Shown here: positions 14,466 to 20,564 of the stretch, one piece after another
Layout of the letters: every line of letters begins with the position of its first letter
How positions within the stretch are numbered: the stretch's first letter is position 1
Origin: Rhodobiaceae bacterium UBA6963
Lineage (GTDB): Bacteria > Pseudomonadota > Alphaproteobacteria > RS24
Direction: 5' to 3'
NCBI GenBank assembly: GCA_002450335.1
Contig: DJZB01000032.1
Location: forward strand, 1 to 20,564
Length of the DNA: 20,564 nucleotides
The notes under the pieces: generated by a model
Database searches by the model: none
What the model saw: only the letters and a program-made list of their open reading frames with translations
What the model was told of the DNA's origin: nothing
Made by a program: the position numbers and the translations under genes

Positions 14466-15377
14466 TTACCGGCGGTGCAGGCTTTCATCTTGTGAGAGAT
14501 GCGCTAAAAAATAAGCCGTTGCATCGGCGGCAGAGCTTGGGAAAAGCGGTTCCAGATATAAGTCAAAATGGCCACAGTCATAATATTTCTTGGTCACGCA
14601 GGCGCCGGCTTTTTCGGCAAATGCCTCTGCCCCTGCATTATCAACGGTTTCGTCTTGCGCGCAGATTTGCAACAGCAAAGGCGTGGTGAATGCGTCGGCA
14701 ATCCGTATCGGATTATTGACCCCTGTCTGCCCTTTCGCAAAACTCAAAACGGCGACTTCATTGCGCCATGTCGGGCCGCCCACCTCGTGGAATTTAACCG
14801 ACTCGTCGCTGGGAATGATTGACATACGACCGGGGTCGGTTACCGGCAGGCACGGCCCGCGCAGACCGACCAGATTCATCAAAGCCGCTGTCACGGCAAG
14901 GCGTTTCAATTTGTTATTTTGCGCCGGACTGCGCTGTGACATGCCAAGCTTAATGGTTTTTGGATTATCCATCATCGGGCATTGTGCAACAACGGCGCGG
15001 ATATTCCCGTCATCATGCGCAACATGCGTTGCCAGTCCGCCGCCGAAGGATGTGCTCCACATCACAATACGATCTGCATCGACATAGGGGCGGTTGCGCG
15101 CATAGGCCAGAACGTGATGCCAGTCCTCCATCTGCATGGGGACATTGATATATTGGCGAAGCCGCCCGCCGCTAAATCCAAAATTGCGATAATCAAACGT
15201 AATGGCAGTGAGCCCCGCTTCGGCGAATTTTTCTGCAAAGGCAAAAAGACGGCTATCCATGGTGCAGGACAATCCGTGCGCCAGAACAACTGCCGCACCA
15301 TTCAGGCGATTGTCAGAGGGTTTAAAAATCCGGAGCGCGAGTTTGTCCCCTTTAACATTAATCTCATCTGCTTCCAT
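14466..15377 (-). CDS. Alpha/beta hydrolase (dienelactone hydrolase/peptidase-like)
   Basis: A 303-aa serine hydrolase of the alpha/beta fold. It has the oxyanion-region VVLAHGLSCTMDS (30-42), TFDYRNFGFSGG (60-71), a nucleophile elbow at STSFG with Ser110, then Asp242 (QDETV) and His270 (DCGHFDLY), completing the triad in the right order. The elbow has Ser where the classical GxSxG has its first Gly, a variation seen in parts of this superfamily. No signal peptide, so cytoplasmic. Substrate is unknown. It is the last of three same-strand genes, 24 bases after rlmN, so probably cotranscribed with it. Confidence 0.85.
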   Translation of the reverse strand: MEADEINVKGDKLALRIFKPSDNRLNGAAVVLAHGLSCTMDSRLFAFAEKFAEAGLTAITFDYRNFGFSGGRLRQYINVPMQMEDWHHVLAYARNRPYVDADRIVMWSTSFGGGLATHVAHDDGNIRAVVAQCPMMDNPKTIKLGMSQRSPAQNNKLKRLAVTAALMNLVGLRGPCLPVTDPGRMSIIPSDESVKFHEVGGPTWRNEVAVLSFAKGQTGVNNPIRIADAFTTPLLLQICAQDETVDNAGAEAFAEKAGACVTKKYYDCGHFDLYLEPLFPSSAADATAYFLAHLSQDESLHRR

Positions 15378-15401
15378 GGTACTTACTCTTTACTGTCTAC
15401 T

Positions 15402-16547
15402 CTAACTTATGGGTCGATTCAGACGCTGGGCAGCAAGTTCAGCTTTCTTGCGCTCTGCCGCAGATGTTTTTTCACTGGCAGATTTTAACTGACCGCAGGC
15501 CGCCATAATATCGCGGCCGCGTGGTGTCCGCACGGGGCTGGCATAGCCCGCATGATTAACAATATCGGCAAATTTCATAATCCGATTTCGGCTTGAGCAT
15601 TCATAAGGCGACCCGGGCCATGGGTTAAACGGGATGAGATTAATCTTCGCCGGAATGCCGGAAAGAACCCGCACAAGCTCGCGGGCATCTGCGTCGCTGT
15701 CATTCACGTCTTTCAGCATGACATATTCAAATGTGATGCGCCGGGCATTGGACAGGCCGGGATAGGCGCGACAGGCATCCAGCAACTCTTCAATCGGATA
15801 TTTTTTGTTCAGCGGCACAAGCTCGTTACGCAAATCATCACGCACCGCATGAAGCGATATGGCCAGCATCACACCTGTCGCATTGCCGACGCGAGCAATG
15901 TCGGGGACGACGCCCGATGTGGACAGTGTGATACGCCGCTTGGACAATGCCGTGCCATCCCCGTCGCTCATGACATTCAGCGCGGTAATCACATGATCGG
16001 TATTATAAAGCGGCTCGCCCATGCCCATCATCACAATATTACTGACAGCCCGCTTGCTCTCATTGTTTTCCCAATCCTCCAAATCATCGCGCACAGCAAC
16101 AAGCTGCCCGACGATTTCATGTGGCTCAAGATTTCTGACCAGACGCATCGTGCCGGTATGACAAAACGTGCAGTTCAAAGTGCAACCGACCTGGCTGGAA
16201 ATACATAATGTGCCGCGATCGGTCTCAGGGATATAGACGGTTTCAATTTCATGCCCGTCATGCAGTTTAAACAAATATTTCCGCGTGCCGTCTTCCGAGA
16301 CTTGTTTTTCGCTTACGCCAAGTCGCTCAAGTGTATGGTGTTCGGCAAGCCGGTCGCGCAGCGCACCGGACAGCGTCGTCATTTTATCAATGTCTTGAAC
16401 GCCATGGACATAAAGCCAACTCCAGATTTGGCGGACACGCATATTTTGTTCTTTTTCCGGTATCCCTATATCGGCAAGTACCTGCTTAAGCGCGGTGCGG
16501 TCTAGCCCGACCAGTGAGGACGGCGTTTGAGGGGAAAGGGATGACAT
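15402..16547 (-). CDS. rlmN: Dual-specificity 23S rRNA/tRNA adenine-C2 methyltransferase RlmN
   Basis: RlmN is a radical-SAM enzyme that methylates C2 of A2503 in 23S rRNA and A37 of some tRNAs. The 381-aa protein carries the iron-sulfur CxxxCxxC at Cys122, Cys126 and Cys129 (GCTLNCTFC), the following GTMRLVRNL, the MGMGEPLYN motif, STSGVVP, the ISLHA segment, and the mechanistic C-terminal Cys351 in RDIMAACGQL. The N-terminal extension contains the family's accessory domain. Length is normal. The start at 16547 has no clear ribosome site and lies 13 bases after the stop of the upstream IalB-family gene, suggesting translational coupling. Confidence 0.96.
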   Translation of the reverse strand: MSSLSPQTPSSLVGLDRTALKQVLADIGIPEKEQNMRVRQIWSWLYVHGVQDIDKMTTLSGALRDRLAEHHTLERLGVSEKQVSEDGTRKYLFKLHDGHEIETVYIPETDRGTLCISSQVGCTLNCTFCHTGTMRLVRNLEPHEIVGQLVAVRDDLEDWENNESKRAVSNIVMMGMGEPLYNTDHVITALNVMSDGDGTALSKRRITLSTSGVVPDIARVGNATGVMLAISLHAVRDDLRNELVPLNKKYPIEELLDACRAYPGLSNARRITFEYVMLKDVNDSDADARELVRVLSGIPAKINLIPFNPWPGSPYECSSRNRIMKFADIVNHAGYASPVRTPRGRDIMAACGQLKSASEKTSAAERKKAELAAQRLNRPIS

Positions 16548-16560
16548 ACGGTTACGTCGG

Positions 16561-17205
16561 CTAAGCAGCCGGGCAGGCTTGATTAAGCCGCGCCAGTGCT
16601 TTGGAGAAACCGAGTAAAGAGTATGTGTCGGTTGTCAATGTGCCACGTGCAGACGTACCCTTAAAGACAAGCTGGTTGCCGCGCTTCATCATATCGATAA
16701 GGCGATCATGATGGGCGGGGTTACGAAGCCATGCCCAAGACGGGTCTGCGTCCATTTGAACGCCCGAGTCAAAATCAAAGCTATCCGTTCCGACACGCGC
16801 ATAGGGATTGCTTTTAGGGGAGAAAGGATAGCCGATGCTAACCGATGCCTCATTCCGGACACCATTTGCAGGATGATGCATAATGGAAAAGTAAATTTTT
16901 CCGCGGCGCACATTGCGCGGGAGTTTCTCAACAGGCTCGGAAAGCATGTAGCAAACTTTATTTACCCCATTACCCAGTTGATACACGCGCCAATAACGAA
17001 ACGTCCCAAGTTTTTCAGGCGTGGCAGCGTGAGCTTGTGATAGGGCTTCATTTGATACACTTAAAATCGTCAATGACCCGACAGCCATTATAATGGCAAG
17101 AAACAGACGGCTCAGATTATGAAGCGTGTGATGAAATATGAAATAAGGAGTGGCTGAAATTCTTGACATAAAACCATCATAATTTGCGTCGCTGAATAAT
17201 TCCAT
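16561..17205 (-). CDS. Invasion-associated locus B (IalB) family protein
   Basis: A predicted exported protein. The N-terminus has a long signal-like region (hydrophobic core LAIIMAVGSLTILSV, cleavage likely after SQAHA). The mature part shows the IalB pattern: FRYWRVYQLG, CYMLSEPVEKLP, RRGKIYFSIMHHP, NEASVSIGYPF, then FKGTSARGTLTTDTYSLLGFSKAL and a C-terminal Cys (LNQACPAA), which can pair with the CYM Cys. Known: IalB proteins are periplasmic or surface-linked and widespread in non-pathogenic Alphaproteobacteria, so the name does not imply virulence. Start is uncertain: 17205 is the furthest ATG; ATG 17169 would give a more usual signal-peptide n-region. It heads the unit with rlmN and the hydrolase. 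Confidence 0.85.
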   Translation of the reverse strand: MELFSDANYDGFMSRISATPYFIFHHTLHNLSRLFLAIIMAVGSLTILSVSNEALSQAHAATPEKLGTFRYWRVYQLGNGVNKVCYMLSEPVEKLPRNVRRGKIYFSIMHHPANGVRNEASVSIGYPFSPKSNPYARVGTDSFDFDSGVQMDADPSWAWLRNPAHHDRLIDMMKRGNQLVFKGTSARGTLTTDTYSLLGFSKALARLNQACPAA

Positions 17206-17236
17206 ATTTTTCGTCGGGCCGGTTTTGGAGAGAAAA

Positions 17237-17293
17237 ATGCAATTGGTAGTGGATAAATCGGGGCTTTTTAGCTTGCATCTCGTCGGTGGATAG
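17237..17293 (+). CDS. Possible 18-residue upstream ORF before the sigma factor
   Basis: GGAGAG lies a few bases before ATG 17237, which opens an 18-codon frame (MQLVVDKSGLFSLHLVGG) ending TAG at 17291-17293, 45 bases before the sigma-factor start. It may be a small upstream ORF in the sigma mRNA leader; it is too short to distinguish from chance. Confidence 0.2.
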   Translation: MQLVVDKSGLFSLHLVGG

Positions 17294-17338
17294 AGTTTGT
17301 TTAGAATGATTTGAATTTAAACATGCAAGGAATCGAAC

Positions 17339-18010
17339 GTGGCCGGAACATCTAGCGGCCGTGGTGTTGATGTAAAGTCGGGGTCACCCGGCTCTCCACC
17401 TACGACTAGTAAATCTACTTCACAGTCTAAGCCGCGGAAAAAGCTGTCCTCAGGTGATAAGGCAGCTATGGCTGCGCTGGCGACTTTGATTGAGGATATT
17501 GCTAAGCATAAAAGCAAAGCATCGTTTAAAAAACTGTTCGAATATTTTGCCCCGCGTCTTAAAGGGTATCTTATGCGCCTTGGCTCATCAGAGGCGCAGG
17601 CTGAAGAACTCGTTCAGGACGTCATGTTAACTGTCTGGCGGAAAGCGGCGCTTTTTGATCGCCGTAAGGCAGCCGCGTCAACATGGTTGTTCACCATCGC
17701 GCGTAACCGTCGGATTGATATTTTAAGACGTGAAAAATATCCTGAGCTTGACCCTGAAGATCCCGCGTTGGTGCCGGATGAAGAAGTACCGCCTGATGAT
17801 GCGGTGATTATGGCCGAGCGCAAGGCAGAGGTGCAAGCCGCCATGGCGACACTGCCGGAGGAGCAAGTCGAACTTGTGAAGCTTGCTTTCTATAAGGGGT
17901 GGTCGCATAGCGAAATTGCCAAAGAAACCGGACTGCCTTTAGGCACGGTGAAGTCACGCTTGCGCCTATCCTTCACGCGATTGAAAGAAGCGCTGGACGG
18001 TAAAGTCTAA
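17339..18010 (+). CDS. ECF sigma factor of the RpoE/ChrR-linked (ECF11-like) type
   Basis: A 223-aa sigma-70 family factor with region 2 at about 62-132 (FKKLFEYFAPRLKGYLMRLG, EELVQDVMLTVW, TWLFTIARNRRIDILRR) and region 4 at about 168-218 (LPEEQVELVKLAFYKGWSHS, GLPLGTVKSRLRL). These segments closely follow the Rhodobacter sphaeroides RpoE pattern, the singlet-oxygen sigma paired with the zinc anti-sigma ChrR. Odd points: a Ser/Pro/Lys-rich extension of about 45 residues before region 2, and no anti-sigma gene beside it, the next gene being on the other strand. The GTG start has AAGGA seven bases upstream; the ATG at 17323 is out of frame. Confidence 0.9.
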   Translation: MAGTSSGRGVDVKSGSPGSPPTTSKSTSQSKPRKKLSSGDKAAMAALATLIEDIAKHKSKASFKKLFEYFAPRLKGYLMRLGSSEAQAEELVQDVMLTVWRKAALFDRRKAAASTWLFTIARNRRIDILRREKYPELDPEDPALVPDEEVPPDDAVIMAERKAEVQAAMATLPEEQVELVKLAFYKGWSHSEIAKETGLPLGTVKSRLRLSFTRLKEALDGKV

Positions 18011-18037
18011 TTTAATGGTTCTGATTTTCAGATGTCT

Positions 18038-18541
18038 TTAGGTTGAAGGGTTTTTGCTTTTTCTGCGTGGATTCCCGCCGGGCATTACCGGACGGTCTTC
18101 AAATTTGTTGAAACTTTGTATCCTGTCATACATGACAACCGCGCCGGCGATTTGGACATTTAAACAAAAATGCGTCGGCACACGGATGATGTGGTCGCAT
18201 TTATCAAGCATAGCTTGAGATAATGTCCCGCGCTCAGGACCCAGCACATAGGCTGCGCATCGAGGATGCGTGAAGCTCGGCAAGTCAATCGCTTCGTCCA
18301 CCAGTTCAATGCCGACAAGTTGGCAATGTCTTGGAAGTATCATGTCCTCAAGATTGTCCCAGTCATACCAAGGGATGTTTTTGGGTGTCTTGGATGTGTC
18401 CGATCGGGCTTCGCGGACTTTGTAATTGGCATCAACCGTAAATGCAAAGCTGGCGCCAAAGGCATGCCCTGAACGTATTAGACTGCCCATGTTCATAGGC
18501 TTAGAAATGCCTTCAACACCAATACCAAAATAACCGCGCAT
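18038..18541 (-). CDS. SPOUT (TrmH/SpoU) family RNA 2'-O-methyltransferase
   Basis: A 167-aa single-domain SPOUT enzyme. Motif 1 is NMGSLIRSGHAFGA (17-30), motif 2 is YVLGPERGTLS, and motif 3 is the knot segment CLNVQIAGAVVMYDR, where most members have SLNVS. It transfers methyl from S-adenosylmethionine to a ribose 2'-OH; whether the target is tRNA or rRNA cannot be told. The short length resembles TrmL-type enzymes without an RNA-binding N-terminal domain. The C-terminus is basic (GGNPRRKSKNP). The ATG has AGGAAAA upstream. It is convergent with the sigma-factor gene (27 bases) and divergent from the quinone reductase gene. Confidence 0.9.
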   Translation of the reverse strand: MRGYFGIGVEGISKPMNMGSLIRSGHAFGASFAFTVDANYKVREARSDTSKTPKNIPWYDWDNLEDMILPRHCQLVGIELVDEAIDLPSFTHPRCAAYVLGPERGTLSQAMLDKCDHIIRVPTHFCLNVQIAGAVVMYDRIQSFNKFEDRPVMPGGNPRRKSKNPST

Positions 18542-18621
18542 GAGGTTTTCCTTTTTTTGTTTTTACAAAGTCGAATAATAACTTTAGATTTCACGAATTG
18601 GAAATTCTTTAGGGGAAATAA

Positions 18622-19626
18622 ATGAGAGCGGTTTTATGCAAAGATTATGGTCCGCCAGAAAGTCTCGTTCTTGAAGACATTGAGTCACCGACTGCCGGTG
18701 AAAATGATGTTGTCATTAAAATTCATAACGCTGCGGTCAACTACCCTGATGTTCTGGTGATTCAGAATTTATATCAAATTAAGCCCCCTCTTCCATTTTC
18801 ACCCGGCGGTGAAGTTTCCGGCGAGGTGATTGCAGCAGGTGCCAATGTCGACACGCTGAAAGTTGGCGACAGAGTGATGGCTGTTTGTGGCACAGGCGGC
18901 TTTAGAGATGAAATCGCACTTCCTGCCGCTCTTTGCATGCCTATTCCTGACAGCATGGATTTTAAAATCGCGGCAGCTATGGGGCTGACTTATGGCACAT
19001 CCTATCATGCACTTAAGGACCGCGCGAAAATTCAAGCTGGTGAGACCTTATTTATTATGGGGGCTTCCGGCGGTGTTGGGCTGGCAGCTGTTGAGCTTGG
19101 TAAGGCAATGGGCGTGCGCGTTATTGCGGCGGCCTCATCGGAAGAAAAATTGCAAGTATGTCGTGACCATGGCGCTGATGAAACTTTGCTTTATAAAACC
19201 GGCGGTCTGTCCTCAGATGATCAGAAAGCTTTTTCTGAAGAGATTAAAACCCTCACAGGCGGCAAGGGTGTCGATGTTGTATATGATGCCATTGGCGGTG
19301 ATTACGCAGAGCCGGCTGTGCGGGCAATGGCTTGGGGCGGGCGTTATCTGGTTGTCGGTTTTGTCGCCGGTTACATCCCTAAAATACCGCTTAATCTGAC
19401 TTTGCTCAAAGGCACATCACTGGTTGGTGTGTTTTGGGGCCGTTTTAATGCGGAGCAACCCAAAGATGCACGGCAAAATATTATCGAGCTGATGGGCATG
19501 TTAAAGGATGGGACAATAAAACCTCATATTTCCGGGGTCTATTCTTTGGAAGAATCGGCAGCAGCGCTTACGCAGATGGCGGCCAGAAAAGTGACAGGAA
19601 AGCTTGTTATTGATATGGGACGCTGA
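18622..19626 (+). CDS. Zinc-less NADPH:quinone oxidoreductase-like MDR protein
   Basis: A 334-aa medium-chain dehydrogenase/reductase. The N-terminal GroES-like domain has AAVNYPDVLVIQNLYQ and PFSPGGEVSGEV; the Rossmann domain has GASGGVG (147-153) and VVYDAIGGDYAEPAVRAMAW. The catalytic-zinc Cys/His set of alcohol dehydrogenases is absent, as in quinone oxidoreductases and enoyl reductases. Known members reduce quinones or enones with NADPH in the cytoplasm; the natural substrate is open. The ATG follows AGGGGAAA at good spacing. It is divergent from the SPOUT methyltransferase across 80 bases, and no same-strand gene follows. Confidence 0.88.
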   Translation: MRAVLCKDYGPPESLVLEDIESPTAGENDVVIKIHNAAVNYPDVLVIQNLYQIKPPLPFSPGGEVSGEVIAAGANVDTLKVGDRVMAVCGTGGFRDEIALPAALCMPIPDSMDFKIAAAMGLTYGTSYHALKDRAKIQAGETLFIMGASGGVGLAAVELGKAMGVRVIAAASSEEKLQVCRDHGADETLLYKTGGLSSDDQKAFSEEIKTLTGGKGVDVVYDAIGGDYAEPAVRAMAWGGRYLVVGFVAGYIPKIPLNLTLLKGTSLVGVFWGRFNAEQPKDARQNIIELMGMLKDGTIKPHISGVYSLEESAAALTQMAARKVTGKLVIDMGR

Positions 19627-19669
19627 GATTATCTTGTTAAGATAACAGACGGATAAAAATTTGTTGCTT

Positions 19670-19694
19670 GGTGAGGATTGTCATCACCTTTTTT
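19670..19694 (+). terminator. Possible weak terminator after the quinone reductase-like gene
   Basis: GGTGA (19670-19674) pairs with TCACC (19684-19688) around a nine-base loop and is followed by six T (19689-19694). The stem is short. A second small hairpin, TTATCTT/AAGATAA at 19629-19645, lies closer to the stop codon but has no T-tract. Confidence 0.4.
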
Positions 19695-19869
19695 GTTAAA
19701 TGTTGTGTCACGCGTTGTCTTGAGGAAGGGCGTTTAACCCTTTGTTAGGACTTGGGGAGTAAAATGATAACGACTTCAAATTGATAATAACCTCTCAATA
19801 ATTACTCAATTTGCAGTATTTCAGCACCCTAAGTTCAGGGATGCAGGAAGGGATCCGGTTTTAAAAAAT

Positions 19870-19960
19870 AAGAGCTCGGTAAACGAGTCGCCGGAGACCG
19901 CCCCGCACTGGAGCGAGCGCCCATTAAAAATCGGCGCGAGGTCTGATTAAAAAATCAGAA
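19870..19960. other. GC-rich structured block in an AT-rich gap
   Basis: The gap 19695-19981 has no gene. Within it, a GC-rich block can fold as CTCG/CGAG (about 19874-19886), an outer AGACC with GGTCT (about 19894-19943) enclosing GCGCC with GGCGC, and CTGATT (19943-19948) with AATCAG (19953-19958). It could be a small RNA or a palindromic repeat; neither strand has a good terminator. No family was recognised. Confidence 0.3.
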
Positions 19961-19981
19961 CAGGATTAAATCAAATCACCC

Positions 19982-20290
19982 CTATTTTTGTCTGGGTGCC
20001 GTGCGGTCCATAAACCTTGCCATATCAATATCAAGTTGAGAAATGCCATCGGCATCATGAGTGGTTAATATCACTTCTACCCGATTATATACATTGAACC
20101 ATTCAGGGTGATGACTCATTTGTTCTGCTTTCATAGCGACACGGCTCATCCAGCCAAAGGCAGATGAAAAGTCCTTAAATATAAACTTTTTTGTCATCGC
20201 ATCACGTCCGCGTTGCTTTTGCCAGCCCTTAAGGGTTGCCAAGGCTTTGCGTCGTTCAGTGGTGGAAAGTTTCTCAACTGTACCGGTCAT
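19982..20290 (-). CDS. phhB: 4a-hydroxytetrahydrobiopterin dehydratase (pterin-4a-carbinolamine dehydratase)
   Basis: A 102-aa protein of normal length for the PCD/DCoH family. The signature EQMSHHPEWFNVYNRVEV (56-73) contains the catalytic His60 and His61, and TTHDADGISQLD holds the third conserved His78. The enzyme dehydrates the 4a-carbinolamine pterin produced by aromatic amino acid hydroxylases, so the cofactor can be recycled. No phenylalanine hydroxylase gene (phhA) is in the window. Solitary copies are common and some have been linked to molybdopterin or folate metabolism. The ATG has AGGAG at good spacing. An 11-bp inverted repeat lies about 70 bases upstream. Confidence 0.94.
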   Translation of the reverse strand: MTGTVEKLSTTERRKALATLKGWQKQRGRDAMTKKFIFKDFSSAFGWMSRVAMKAEQMSHHPEWFNVYNRVEVILTTHDADGISQLDIDMARFMDRTAPRQK

Positions 20291-20361
20291 AAATATCTCC
20301 TAAATTGTTACTATGAATGCGTATTTAAGAGGCAGTATGTCAGGTATGGATAGACAATTTC

Positions 20362-20403
20362 AATATTGTAATTTGAATAATCTTTACTGATTACAATATT
20401 TTT
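20362..20403. promoter_or_regulatory. 11-bp inverted repeat upstream of phhB
   Basis: AATATTGTAAT (20362-20372) and ATTACAATATT (20390-20400) are perfect inverted copies around a 17-base spacer, followed on the + strand by five T (20399-20403). It may be a dyad operator for phhB or, on the + strand, an AT-rich terminator-like hairpin. From 20404 to 20564 I see only AT-rich sequence with a possible TATAAT at 20481-20486 and a GGTTCAA direct repeat at the very end. Confidence 0.4.
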
Positions 20404-20564
20404 CCTTCATTTATTTTGTTGAAATATACCTCCTTGTATAAGGCGGCAACATCATCTTATCTGTACTTTAGTATACTGCGTATAATTTGCTTTTTTGTCA
20501 GGGCTACATGGCATCGTAAATAGCATCTTAATAGGGCGGAGTGGTTCAATAAGACGTGGTTCAA

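Noticed and set aside
14590..15488. Several long open frames on the plus strand opposite the hydrolase gene
   Set aside because: They overlap a gene with a full catalytic triad and have no recognisable domain or coherent ribosome sites.

Overview
The window looks like a stretch of alphaproteobacterial chromosome of moderate GC. The evidence is the tsaD/hemC divergent pair, the hemC-hemD-(mitofilin-like)-hemY cluster, an invasion-associated locus B (IalB) family protein, an RpoE/ChrR-type ECF sigma factor and an alphaproteobacterial SPOUT RNA methyltransferase. I saw no integrase, transposase, phage gene or CRISPR array, so this appears to be resident chromosome rather than a mobile island.

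Layout. 1-240: a 43-codon single-TM protein followed by three stacked hairpins, the last a strong terminator. 260-1333 (-): tsaD. 1514-5928 (+): hemC, hemD, a Mic60/mitofilin-like membrane coiled-coil protein and hemY, tightly packed. 5976-6090: promoter and tRNA-Thr(CGT). 6213-6923: an exported protein of unknown function built from two copies of a two-cysteine module, then a terminator. 7043-9746: a hotdog thioesterase (-), a SnoaL-like protein, a TIGR02206-type membrane protein and an SDR dehydrogenase. 9819-11003: yggT and folD with no gap. 11000-13578 (-): argG, tail-to-tail with folD over a shared CTAG, preceded by a membrane desaturase with an extra N-terminal domain that looks like a papain/C39 cysteine-peptidase fold. 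13579-14186: about 600 bases with no ordinary gene but many hairpins, a candidate 15-residue leader peptide and a REP-like composite palindrome. 14187-14453: a small TM protein. 14466-17205 (-): alpha/beta hydrolase, rlmN and an IalB-family protein. 17339-18010: ECF sigma factor. 18038-18541 (-): SPOUT methyltransferase. 18622-19626: zinc-less quinone reductase-like MDR. 19982-20290 (-): phhB.

How genes work together. hemC and hemD catalyse consecutive tetrapyrrole steps. HemY and the Mic60-like protein are membrane partners that travel with them in this class. folD (one-carbon folate), argG (arginine), tsaD and the tRNA (decoding), rlmN and the SPOUT enzyme (RNA modification) are housekeeping genes.

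The most unusual items are the C39-like/desaturase fusion, the structured region at 13.85-14.16 kb, the hairpin cluster with C-rich loops at 165-240, the duplicated two-cysteine exported protein, and an RpoE-like sigma factor with no adjacent ChrR anti-sigma gene.
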